Below, piece after piece: positions 1 to 6,326 of a stretch of DNA of 6,575 nucleotides. The position numbers were made by a program, and so were the translations under genes. The notes under the pieces were generated by a model. That model searched no databases. It was not told where the DNA came from and was given only the letters and a program-made list of their open reading frames with translations. Numbering within the stretch: position 1 is the first letter of the stretch; every line of letters begins with the position of its first letter. Source of the stretch: JAAETI01 sp965368515 (GTDB lineage Bacteria > Actinomycetota > Acidimicrobiia > Spongiisociales > UBA5794); assembly GCA_965368515.1 (NCBI GenBank), contig CBDUNF010000197.1, forward strand, positions 1 through 6,575. Reading direction: 5' to 3'.

Positions 1-948
1 ACGCTCGACACACTGGCGAAGGGCGCTGCCGTGGTTGAGCCGCCCGGACGGGTGTGGCCATTGGTGGAGATTCTCGACCGTCGCGAAGACCCACCCGGGG
101 GCCGCAGTTTGGGTGTGCGAACCGTGCAGGCGATCAAGCAGGTGGTGAGGTCGGGCGGGCAGGTGTTCGTCTTCGTGTCGCGGCGCGGTTACGCCCCTGC
201 CTTCCGCTGTATCAAGTGCCGAGAGCTGCGGCGATGCCCGGAGTGCGGATCGGGTCCAGACCGAGGCGACGCCTGCCGACGTTGTGGCGCCGCCCTGGGT
301 GCCTGCGTGGAGTGTGGTGGTCGTCGCTTTGAGCCGCTCGGCGCAGCCGTAGGCCGAGTTGCCGAGGAGCTGGCTCGACATCTCGGGTCGGAAGTGGTTG
401 GCCCGCGCGACTCGGGCCGACAGGTGATTGTCGGCACGGAGCGCGACTTGCCGTATGTACCGGAGACTGCGCTTTCGGTTGCAGTTGATGCGGATTCGCT
501 TCTGATGGCGCCCAACTATCGGGCCGAAGAGGATGCGATGCGCCTCCTGGCGCGGGTGGCAACGACGGTTGCGAAAAGCAGGGGCAGACGCTGTCTAATC
601 CAAACGGCCCAGCCGGACCATGCCGTTTTTGGTGCACTGCGGAGTGGACACCCGATCGAGTACCTGACATCCGTGATCGCCGAGCGGGAACGGGATCGCC
701 TCCCACCCGCGGCGACTTTGCTGGCAATCGAAACAAGCGGAGACGCTACCGAACACGCTGCCGATATCGAGAAGCTGGGCGACGATGGGGTTCAGGTCCA
801 CGGTCCGGAGGTCGGGGGGGGACGCACGCGGTGGTTCCTCCAGGCAGATTCCATGCAAGCCAGCAGGGTCAGATTGCGATCCATCGTCCAGCGCTGGCGT
901 GATGCCGGCCTCAAGGTCCGAGTCGATGCTGATCCGATCGATCTGTGA
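1..948 (+). CDS. priA: Primosomal protein N' (PriA), C-terminal part, 5' end outside window; helicase motifs degenerate
   Basis: The frame is open from base 1, so the gene starts upstream and only about 315 C-terminal codons are visible. PriA recognises stalled forks and D-loops and reloads the replisome. Recognition rests on the segment VFVFVSRRGYAP followed by four CxxC pairs between about 208 and 315 (CIKC, CPEC, CRRC, CVEC). These are the eight zinc-binding cysteines of PriA, all present. The C-terminal fold follows, with QTAQPDHAVFGAL and ERERDRLPP matching the end of PriA proteins. The helicase core is altered: where active PriA has GTQMLAKGxxF (motif V) this has GTERDLPYVPE, and where it has VAGRAGR (motif VI) this has VATTVAKSRGR. 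That loss is known in actinobacterial PriA, which is thought not to unwind DNA. The ATG at 31 is an internal codon. The gene is followed by def after 58 bases. Identification is secure; lack of helicase activity is inferred. Confidence 0.9.
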   Translation, partial: TLDTLAKGAAVVEPPGRVWPLVEILDRREDPPGGRSLGVRTVQAIKQVVRSGGQVFVFVSRRGYAPAFRCIKCRELRRCPECGSGPDRGDACRRCGAALGACVECGGRRFEPLGAAVGRVAEELARHLGSEVVGPRDSGRQVIVGTERDLPYVPETALSVAVDADSLLMAPNYRAEEDAMRLLARVATTVAKSRGRRCLIQTAQPDHAVFGALRSGHPIEYLTSVIAERERDRLPPAATLLAIETSGDATEHAADIEKLGDDGVQVHGPEVGGGRTRWFLQADSMQASRVRLRSIVQRWRDAGLKVRVDADPIDL

Positions 949-956
949 GTTGTAGG

Positions 957-962
957 TATGAT
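957..962 (+). promoter_or_regulatory. Candidate -10 element upstream of def
   Basis: TATGAT differs from the TATAAT consensus at one base and lies in the 58-base gap between priA and def. Transcription would start near 969 and give def a leader of about 38 bases. No good -35 hexamer is seen 16-18 bases upstream, and the DNA there is the end of priA. def could equally be transcribed by readthrough from priA. A weak ribosome site (GGTGA, 998-1002) stands before the def ATG. Confidence 0.35.
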
Positions 963-1006
963 CCCCAAATTGTGCGGAACGATATCCGCTTGATCTCGGT
1001 GACATC

Positions 1007-1510
1007 ATGGCTATCTACCCAATCAGAACCTTTGGCGATCCGGTGCTGCGCGCCACGGCGAGCGACGTGCGAGACGATGCGTCTTCGTTGCAGCACCTCG
1101 TTGAGGACATGCTCGAGACGATGTACGAAGCTCCCGGAGTGGGGCTCGCCGCACCGCAGATCGGTATCTCCAAGCGGGTCTTTGTCGCCGATATCGGTGA
1201 AGGTCCGTTTGTGATGGTCAATCCCGAAATCGTTGATGTCGCCGGCTCCTGGACTTTTGATGAGGGGTGCCTTTCGGTACCCGGCTACTACTGGCCGATC
1301 AAGCGTCCCGGCTATGCAAAGGCCAAGGGATTCGACATTCACGGCAACCCGATCGAGTTCGAGGGAGACGAACTTATGGGTCGGGTGCTCCAGCACGAGA
1401 TCGATCACCTCAACGGCATGCTTCTGATCGAGCGGCTGTCGCGGCGCGAGAAGAAGCTCGCGCTGCGCGATATTCGTGAGCATCCCTTGGGAACGGCGGA
1501 GCACAGGTGA
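1007..1510 (+). CDS. def: Peptide deformylase
   Basis: This cytoplasmic metalloenzyme removes the formyl group from the N-terminal methionine of new proteins as they leave the ribosome. All three family motifs are present: GVGLAAPQ (residues 44-51), EGCLS (86-90, metal ligand Cys88) and HEIDH (130-134, metal ligands His130 and His134, catalytic Glu131). The length of 167 residues is normal. ATG 1007 is chosen because MAIYPIRTFGDPVLR matches the usual N-terminus, with the conserved GDPVLR about ten residues in. The last bases overlap the fmt start (GTGA), so the two are probably translated in a coupled way. This pairing is functional: Fmt adds the formyl group that Def removes. EGCLS and the short N-terminal part fit the bacterial type 1 enzymes; I have not subtyped it further. 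Confidence 0.97.
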   Translation: MAIYPIRTFGDPVLRATASDVRDDASSLQHLVEDMLETMYEAPGVGLAAPQIGISKRVFVADIGEGPFVMVNPEIVDVAGSWTFDEGCLSVPGYYWPIKRPGYAKAKGFDIHGNPIEFEGDELMGRVLQHEIDHLNGMLLIERLSRREKKLALRDIREHPLGTAEHR

Positions 1511-2427
1511 TCCGCTCCGCCTTTCTCGGCACACCGTCCGCCGCAGTACCGTCGTTGGCCGTACTGATGGAGGTGGCCTCGGTTGAATTTGTTGTGACCC
1601 AGCCAGATCGGCCCAAGGGGCGAGGCCGGCGGGTAGAGGCTTCTCCGGTGAAGCTGGCCGCCCAGGAGTGGGGGCTCCCTGTCTATCAGCCGGACACGCA
1701 CGCTGAGTTGCTGGGCATGTTCGAACGGGCTGCACTCGATATCGCCGTGGTCGTCGCATACGGTCGAATTCTCCGACCGGCGGTTCTGGAATCGGTGAAG
1801 CACGGGTTTGTGAACGTGCACTTCTCGTTGTTGCCTCGGTGGCGAGGTGCCGCTCCGGTGGAACGTGCGATCGTCGCCGGGGACCAGTACACGGGGGTTT
1901 CACTGATGGTGCTGGACGAGGGCATGGATACCGGGCCGGTTTTTGCGGCTGCGGAGATCGAAATCAATGAGTACGAGACAGCGGGAGCGCTTACCGGAAG
2001 GTTGGCCTCGCTCGGTGCCGACGTGCTGCGAGATCACCTCGACGACTATGTGCACGGTCGGCTTCGTCCCGCAAGGCAGATGGCGACTGGGGCGACGACG
2101 GCGCCGCGGCTCTCAACTGAGGAAGCTGCGCTCGACACTGGCAGCGGTCCGGTTGCTTTTGCCCGTGCCGTTCGTGCCTTCAACCCTCGTCCCGGAGGTT
2201 GGCTCGAGGCGGAGGGGCAACGCATCAAAGTGTTCGAAGTCGGCCCGGCTACGCCAGAGGTACCCGCAGGAAGGGTCCAGATCGTCGGTGGGCGCCCGAT
2301 TCTCGGTCTTGCGTCTGGTGCGGTAGAGCTGGTCGAAGTCCAGCCGGCGGGCAAGCCACGCATTTCGGGCAAGGCGTGGGCGAATGGCCGCCGCGGCATC
2401 GGCCTCACTCTCGATGACCCGGCGTAG
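1507..2427 (+). CDS. fmt: Methionyl-tRNA formyltransferase
   Basis: The enzyme transfers a formyl group from 10-formyltetrahydrofolate to Met-tRNA(fMet), making the initiator tRNA. The N-terminal catalytic domain (about residues 1-190) carries the catalytic Asn103, His105 and Asp141, the signature SLLPRWRGAAP (107-117), and the tRNA-contacting loop around QPDRPKGRGRR (32-42). The C-terminal OB-like domain (about 205-306) includes FNPRPGGW, typical of the family. The length of 306 residues is standard. Start GTG 1507 overlaps the def stop by 4 bases and has GGAG at 1498-1501, 5 bases upstream, so both coupling and an own ribosome site support it. The N-terminus reads FLGTPSAAVPSL where FxGTPxFAVPxL is usual, a small change. 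The stop is 3 bases before rsmB, so def, fmt and rsmB very likely form one operon. Confidence 0.97.
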   Translation: MIRSAFLGTPSAAVPSLAVLMEVASVEFVVTQPDRPKGRGRRVEASPVKLAAQEWGLPVYQPDTHAELLGMFERAALDIAVVVAYGRILRPAVLESVKHGFVNVHFSLLPRWRGAAPVERAIVAGDQYTGVSLMVLDEGMDTGPVFAAAEIEINEYETAGALTGRLASLGADVLRDHLDDYVHGRLRPARQMATGATTAPRLSTEEAALDTGSGPVAFARAVRAFNPRPGGWLEAEGQRIKVFEVGPATPEVPAGRVQIVGGRPILGLASGAVELVEVQPAGKPRISGKAWANGRRGIGLTLDDPA

Positions 2428-2430
2428 CCT

Positions 2431-3642
2431 ATGAACACCCGTGCGATGGCTGCTGCGATTCTGGTTCGCATAAGGGACCATGGCGCCTACTCGAACGTGA
2501 TCCTTCCGCAGGCGACAAAGGATCTGGGTCGTCCCGATCAGGCATTTGTCTACCGGTTGGTGACAACCGCGTTGCGCAAGCTGCGGACGATCGACGCGAT
2601 TATCACGACCACGACCAAGCGGGAGCTCACCGACCTCGATCCCGAGGTGATCGCAGTTCTCGAGATCGCAATCGGCGAGATGCTGACCGATGAGCAGGAC
2701 ACGGTGTATGCGACCGTCAACGAGTCGGTCGAAGCCGCCAAGCAGTTGGGCCGCGGTCGTGCCTCTGGACTGGTCAACGGAGTGTTGCGTCGTCTCAGCC
2801 GGGATGGCATACCCGAGCTTCCGGGCGACAAGGCACGAAGCTTCTCGGTGCCGGAGTGGGTACTGGGGAAGATCACCGCCGACCATGGGAAGGCCAAAGC
2901 TGGAAGCCTCCTGGAAGGTCTCCGCGCCGCTTCGCCGCGAATCGGGATCCGGGTGCGCCCTGGCACCGAAGTCCCAGAAGGAGCGGAGGCGATCGCCGGC
3001 ATCAACGATGCTTATCACGTCAGCCGTCTTCCGGAGTCACTCGACGGTCTCTCGATCATCGATGGTGCCTCGAGTGCGGTCGCTCAAGCCCTCTCAGTTG
3101 CCCCGGGAGGAACGGTCCTCGACATGGCGGCAGCGCCCGGCGGCAAGACCATGAGTTTGTGGGACCAAGCCGGCGGCGAGATGTCACTTGTGGCGATGGA
3201 TCATCACGAGCGCCGCCTTTTCAGCGCACGCAAGCGACTCGCCGAGGCCGGTGTGTCACCACATTGGGTTGTCGGCGACGGCACTGCGGCGCCGTTCGCA
3301 GATCAGGCGTTTGACGCCGTGCTGCTCGATGCCCCCTGCACGGGTCTCGGTACGTTGCGGCGACGGCCGGAGATCGCGATGCGTCTGAAGACAACGGGAC
3401 TGGACGCCCTTGCTGACCAGCAGGGCCGGCTTCTTGCCGAGGCCTGGAGATTGACGCGTCCCGGGGGACGGATCGTCTATTCGGTGTGCACTCTCTTCGC
3501 GGCGGAGACTGTCGACATCGTCGCTGAGTACCCGGCGCATGGCCCTGCTGATCTACCCGGTGAGCCTTGGGGGAGCGGTTTGCTGTTGGCGCCGCATTCG
3601 ACCGGGACCGATGGCATGTTCATTTCCGTAATCGATCGCTAA
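2431..3642 (+). CDS. rsmB: 16S rRNA (cytosine-967-C5)-methyltransferase RsmB (Fmu/Sun)
   Basis: RsmB uses S-adenosylmethionine to methylate C967 (E. coli numbering) of 16S rRNA. The N-terminal part (about 1-125) is the NusB-like RNA-binding domain, with MNTRAMAAAILVRI at the start and VNGVLRRL near its end. The C-terminal Rossmann methyltransferase domain has DMAAAPGGKT (231-240, SAM binding), DAPCTGLGTLRRRPE (from residue 300, Cys303) and SVCTL (351-355, Cys353). The two-cysteine mechanism is a hallmark of the RsmB/Nop2 family, and by family knowledge Cys353 is the nucleophile. The protein ends with the usual GTDGMF block (392-397). At 403 residues it is slightly short for the family but intact. 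ATG 2431 lies 3 bases after fmt with no clear ribosome site, which suggests reinitiation by ribosomes ending on fmt. ATG 2446 is a less likely alternative. The gene converges on ppk2 with 4 bases between stops. Confidence 0.95.
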   Translation: MNTRAMAAAILVRIRDHGAYSNVILPQATKDLGRPDQAFVYRLVTTALRKLRTIDAIITTTTKRELTDLDPEVIAVLEIAIGEMLTDEQDTVYATVNESVEAAKQLGRGRASGLVNGVLRRLSRDGIPELPGDKARSFSVPEWVLGKITADHGKAKAGSLLEGLRAASPRIGIRVRPGTEVPEGAEAIAGINDAYHVSRLPESLDGLSIIDGASSAVAQALSVAPGGTVLDMAAAPGGKTMSLWDQAGGEMSLVAMDHHERRLFSARKRLAEAGVSPHWVVGDGTAAPFADQAFDAVLLDAPCTGLGTLRRRPEIAMRLKTTGLDALADQQGRLLAEAWRLTRPGGRIVYSVCTLFAAETVDIVAEYPAHGPADLPGEPWGSGLLLAPHSTGTDGMFISVIDR

Positions 3643-3646
3643 CGAC

Positions 3647-4456
3647 CTATACCGGTGGGATGACCAGGTCGTCGAGGCCTTCCTCGGGATCAGGGAATTC
3701 CATGTTCAGGTTCTCGAGGGTATCGACGATCGTCTGTGCGACCACGATGTTGCGATACCACTTGCGATTGGCCGGCACGATGTACCAGGGGGCGTGGTCC
3801 GTACTCGTCTTGCCGAGTGCCGCTTCGTACGCCTCCATGTAGTCGCCCCACAGCTTGCGGTGATCGAGGTCGCCCTTGTTGAACTTCCATGTCTTTGTAT
3901 CGTCATCGAGCCGGGCCTGAAGTCGTTCCGCTTGTTCGTCGGGCGAGATGTGCAGATAGAACTTGAGAATCGTGGTGCCCTCATCCGCAAGGAGTCGCTC
4001 GAAGCTGTTGATGTGGTCGTAGCGTCGGCTCCACCGTTCTTCGGGCACCAGATCGAGGACGCGAACGACTAGAACGTCTTCGTAGTGGCTGCGATTGAAG
4101 ACGGTCAGCCACCCGGCGGCGGGGGCATGGTCGTGGATCCGCCACAGATAGTCGTGGCTCAGTTCCTCGGCAGTCGGCGCCTTGAAGTTCTGAACATCGA
4201 TGCCCTGCGGGTTGACTCCGGAGAACACGTTGCGAATGGTGCCGTCTTTGCCGCCCGTGTCCATCGCCTGAAACACCACGAGGACCTTGTGCTTGTCCTC
4301 AGCCCAGAGGAGCTGTTGGAGTTCGGCAAGACGAGAACGCAGTGTCTTGAGGTAGGAGCGACCCGCGGCCTTGTCTCCCGCGAACGCGGAATGGTCATCT
4401 GGGTCCCATTTGCTGAGATCCACCTTCTGGTTCGGAGAGACTCGATATCTGTCCAC
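3647..4456 (-). CDS. ppk2: Polyphosphate kinase 2 family protein, class III (polyphosphate:nucleotide phosphotransferase)
   Basis: PPK2 enzymes transfer phosphate between polyphosphate and nucleotides; class III members can phosphorylate both AMP and ADP. Counted from GTG 4486, the P-loop AMDTGGKDGTI covers residues 74-84 with Lys80. The Walker B-like FNRSHYEDV covers 130-138, followed by the lid segment with RRYDHINSFERLLADEGTT. The FNRSHYEDVLVVRV wording and the N-terminal DPDDxSAF block resemble class III proteins such as the Meiothermus ruber enzyme. I place the start at GTG 4456, because GGAGGAG lies just upstream (4466-4460) and the protein then begins MDRYRVSP, like relatives. GTG 4486 would add ten residues and has no comparable ribosome site. 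The gene (269 residues) is convergent with rsmB and divergent from rpe. It interrupts an otherwise co-directional cluster, so it was probably inserted there. Substrate preference cannot be read from sequence alone. Confidence 0.93.
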   Translation of the reverse strand: MDRYRVSPNQKVDLSKWDPDDHSAFAGDKAAGRSYLKTLRSRLAELQQLLWAEDKHKVLVVFQAMDTGGKDGTIRNVFSGVNPQGIDVQNFKAPTAEELSHDYLWRIHDHAPAAGWLTVFNRSHYEDVLVVRVLDLVPEERWSRRYDHINSFERLLADEGTTILKFYLHISPDEQAERLQARLDDDTKTWKFNKGDLDHRKLWGDYMEAYEAALGKTSTDHAPWYIVPANRKWYRNIVVAQTIVDTLENLNMEFPDPEEGLDDLVIPPV

Positions 4457-4493
4457 TTGCTCCTCCAAGAACTGGTGTGCGGTCACGTTAATG

Positions 4494-4524
4494 CACCGCG
4501 CTGCGGTGAGCGGATATGACGCTC
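4494..4524. promoter_or_regulatory. Two adjacent inverted repeats in the ppk2/rpe divergent intergenic region
   Basis: The roughly 100 bases between the divergent starts of ppk2 and rpe contain CACCGC-gct-GCGGTG (4494-4508, 6-bp arms) and GAGCG-N7-CGCTC (4508-4524, 5-bp arms), which touch each other. On the minus strand TAACGT (4490-4485) could be a -10 for ppk2, giving transcription from about 4478 and a leader of about 20 bases. The repeats could be operators or RNA hairpins. No known operator family is recognised, and arms this short also occur by chance in GC-rich DNA. Confidence 0.3.
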
Positions 4525-4543
4525 CTTGGGGCCCGCCAAAGCC

Positions 4544-4549
4544 TAAGCT
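4544..4549 (+). promoter_or_regulatory. Candidate -10 element for leaderless rpe transcript
   Basis: TAAGCT fits the actinobacterial TAnnnT pattern and ends exactly 7 bases before the GTG at 4557. That is the usual distance from a -10 hexamer to the transcription start, so the mRNA would begin at the start codon. No ribosome binding site is seen between 4530 and 4556, which agrees. No convincing -35 is present. Confidence 0.4.
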
Positions 4550-4556
4550 GCGTTAC

Positions 4557-5225
4557 GTGCAGAACCTCATTGCCCCATCGATACTTGCTGCTGACTTCGC
4601 TCGACTCGGCGAGGAAGTCAACGCGGTCGCACCGCATGTGGACATGATCCACGTCGATGTGATGGACGGCCATTTCGTGCCGAATATCTCACTAGGCATA
4701 CCAGTCATCGAGTCGCTCCGTCAGGTCACGGACCTGAAGTTTGATTGCCACCTGATGATGCTCAACGCTGAGCGTTACCTTCCGGAACTCAAGGCCGCGG
4801 GCGCAGATCTCGTGTCGATACACCTCGAGGTCTATCCGGACCCACGCCGGGTCGCCGAGATGGCCAGAGCGGAGGGTCTGGAATTCAGCATCGCAATCAA
4901 TCCGCCGACAGACTTCTCGGCCGTCGAGCCTTTCGTCGAACTGTGCGACATGATCGTGGTCATGGCTGTCCACCCCGGATTCGGTGGTCAGGCATTCATC
5001 GAAGACTCGCTACGAAAAATGGAAACCGCCAGGAACTTTGTTGAGTCGCACGACCTATTGACCGATATAGAGGTCGATGGCGGCATCGGGCCGACCAATA
5101 TCAAGCGTGCGCTGGACGCTGGGGCGAATGTCTTTGTGGCAGGAAGCTCCGTGTTCGGCAAAGAGGATTCGGTTGAGGCAGTGAAAGATTTGCGCAGGGA
5201 ACTAGAGAGTCGAGAAAGCGTATGA
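4557..5225 (+). CDS. rpe: Ribulose-phosphate 3-epimerase
   Basis: The enzyme interconverts ribulose 5-phosphate and xylulose 5-phosphate in the pentose phosphate pathway. It is a TIM barrel with a divalent metal at the active site. The metal ligands and catalytic residues are all visible: His32 and Asp34 in HVDVMDG (32-38), His65 in CHLMM, and Asp174 in EVDGGI. The phosphate-binding loop VHPGFGGQ lies at 138-145. From GTG 4557 the protein is 222 residues and begins MQNLIAPSILAADFARLG, the normal N-terminus. The frame is open back to 4371, but those upstream residues resemble nothing in the family and overlap ppk2. There is no ribosome site, but a -10-like TAAGCT lies 7 bases upstream, so leaderless translation is likely. 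The stop overlaps the next ATG (ATGA). rpe beside rsmB and a riboflavin locus is classic actinobacterial order. Ribulose 5-phosphate is also a riboflavin precursor. Confidence 0.96.
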   Translation: MQNLIAPSILAADFARLGEEVNAVAPHVDMIHVDVMDGHFVPNISLGIPVIESLRQVTDLKFDCHLMMLNAERYLPELKAAGADLVSIHLEVYPDPRRVAEMARAEGLEFSIAINPPTDFSAVEPFVELCDMIVVMAVHPGFGGQAFIEDSLRKMETARNFVESHDLLTDIEVDGGIGPTNIKRALDAGANVFVAGSSVFGKEDSVEAVKDLRRELESRESV

Positions 5226-6148
5226 AGGATCGCATCCTGGTCGTTGATGACGATCCGGACATTCTTCAGTTTGTCGAAATGAACCTCGATATGGAGGGGT
5301 TCGACGCACAGACCGCCGAGAGCGGCCGGGTCGCGCTCGAAGTGGCGCGGCAGCGCCCCCCGGACCTAATCCTGCTCGATGTCATGATGCCGGAACTCGA
5401 TGGGTTGACTGTGTTGCGCCGTCTGCGTTCGAGCCCCGCAACATCGAGCATCCCTGTCGTTCTGCTCACTGCCAAGGCCCTGGCCGAGGACAGGGTACGT
5501 GGGCTAGACCTAGGCGCTGACGACTACATCACGAAACCTTTCGACATCGAAGAGCTGATGGCGCGTGTCAAAGCCGTGCTCCGCCGCGCCCAACAGATGC
5601 GGGACTTGTCGCCACTTACCGGACTGCCTGGCAACTTCCGAATCTCGCGTGAACTGGAGACCAGAGTCACCGAGGGCGGAGAATTCGCCATCGTTCACGC
5701 CGATCTCGACAACTTCAAGTCCTTCAATGATCACTACGGCTTCATGCGGGGAGACTCGGTTATCAAGTTCACCGCCCAGGTGCTGCTCGACGCGGCAGAG
5801 GCCAGCGAAGACCCCGAGGTATTTGTCGGCCATGTCGGCGGTGACGACTTTGTCGCAGTCATTGATCCGACCTTCGTCGAGGAGTTCTGCAAGTCGGTCG
5901 TCTCGATATTCGACTCGGGGATTCTGGACTTCTACGACACTGCCGATGCGCTGCAGGGGTATATCGAGGTGACCGATCGCAAGGGGGAGCGGCATGCTTT
6001 CCCGATCTCTTCGATCTCGATGGGTGTTGCCACCAATACCAAGCGCCCCGTCAAGTCGGAGTGGGAAGCATCGGCGATTGCCTCGGAGATGAAGGAATAC
6101 GCCAAGCGCCAGCCTGGCTCGTCATACCAGATCGACCGTCGCGCCTAG
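5222..6148 (+). CDS. Response regulator with C-terminal GGDEF-family domain (GGDDF variant)
   Basis: Residues 1-120 form a complete receiver domain: acidic pocket Asp9-Asp11, phospho-acceptor Asp53 (LLDVMMPELDG), Thr83 and Lys105 (TKPFD). Residues about 128-305 form a GGDEF-family domain, which in active members makes cyclic di-GMP from two GTP. By alignment to PleD, the metal-binding Asp161 and Asp208 and the guanine-binding Asn169 and Asp178 are kept. The signature is GGDDF (206-210), with Asp in place of the usual Glu at position four. There is no RxxD inhibitory site (Asp197 and Val200 stand there). After the signature comes a segment with GYIEVTDRKGE and ISSISMGVATN, which I recall from a GGDDF-type subgroup. 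No transmembrane or DNA-binding segment is seen. The ATG overlaps the rpe stop by 4 bases, implying coupled translation. The cognate kinase is not in the window. Whether it makes cyclic di-GMP or only binds GTP is open. Confidence 0.9.
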   Translation: MKDRILVVDDDPDILQFVEMNLDMEGFDAQTAESGRVALEVARQRPPDLILLDVMMPELDGLTVLRRLRSSPATSSIPVVLLTAKALAEDRVRGLDLGADDYITKPFDIEELMARVKAVLRRAQQMRDLSPLTGLPGNFRISRELETRVTEGGEFAIVHADLDNFKSFNDHYGFMRGDSVIKFTAQVLLDAAEASEDPEVFVGHVGGDDFVAVIDPTFVEEFCKSVVSIFDSGILDFYDTADALQGYIEVTDRKGERHAFPISSISMGVATNTKRPVKSEWEASAIASEMKEYAKRQPGSSYQIDRRA

Positions 6149-6150
6149 TT

Positions 6151-6174
6151 TCGCTCGGATCAGGATCCGAGCGA
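6151..6174 (+). terminator. Perfect 10-bp hairpin after the response regulator gene, likely terminator without T tract
   Basis: TCGCTCGGAT (6151-6160) and ATCCGAGCGA (6165-6174) are exact reverse complements separated by CAGG, beginning 3 bases after the stop codon. Position and stability fit a transcription terminator for the rpe-regulator unit. No run of T follows, as is common in actinobacterial terminators, so it could instead act as an RNA-stabilising 3' hairpin. A small second hairpin, GCATC-tagc-GATGC, follows at 6178-6191. Confidence 0.6.
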
Positions 6175-6304
6175 CTCGCATCTAGCGATGCTCGGTCTGT
6201 TGGTATCGGCCTGCGGCCGCTCAATTCTGGGTCGTGCGGCTGCGCTGCCCAACCAATACCTGGGTGGATCCGTCCGTGGTGGTCGGGACACCCTGGGGCT
6301 GCGG

Positions 6305-6310
6305 TACACT
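6305..6310 (+). promoter_or_regulatory. Candidate -10 element for the riboswitch-controlled transcript
   Basis: TACACT fits TAnnnT, and a start 7 bases downstream (about 6317-6319) would begin the RNA just before the riboswitch P1 helix at 6327. GGGACA at 6285-6290 is -35-like, but its 14-base spacing is short, so the upstream element is uncertain. Confidence 0.45.
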
Positions 6311-6326
6311 CTGTCTGTAAGAAAGA

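Noticed and set aside
911..1903. Long minus-strand open frame (330 codons) opposite def and fmt
   Set aside because: It lies antisense to two genes with clear motifs, has Arg/Pro-rich composition typical of a mirrored GC-rich frame, and matches no family I know.
2113..3018. Minus-strand open frame of 301 codons opposite fmt and rsmB
   Set aside because: It crosses the boundary of two well-supported opposite-strand genes and has no recognisable domain.
4085..4519. Plus-strand open frame of 144 codons opposite ppk2
   Set aside because: It is a codon-structure shadow of ppk2 and also crosses the intergenic region; the ppk2 motifs are unambiguous.
4371..4556. N-terminal extension of rpe from ATG 4371
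   Set aside because: The extra 62 residues overlap ppk2, resemble nothing in the epimerase family, and the normal family N-terminus begins at GTG 4557.
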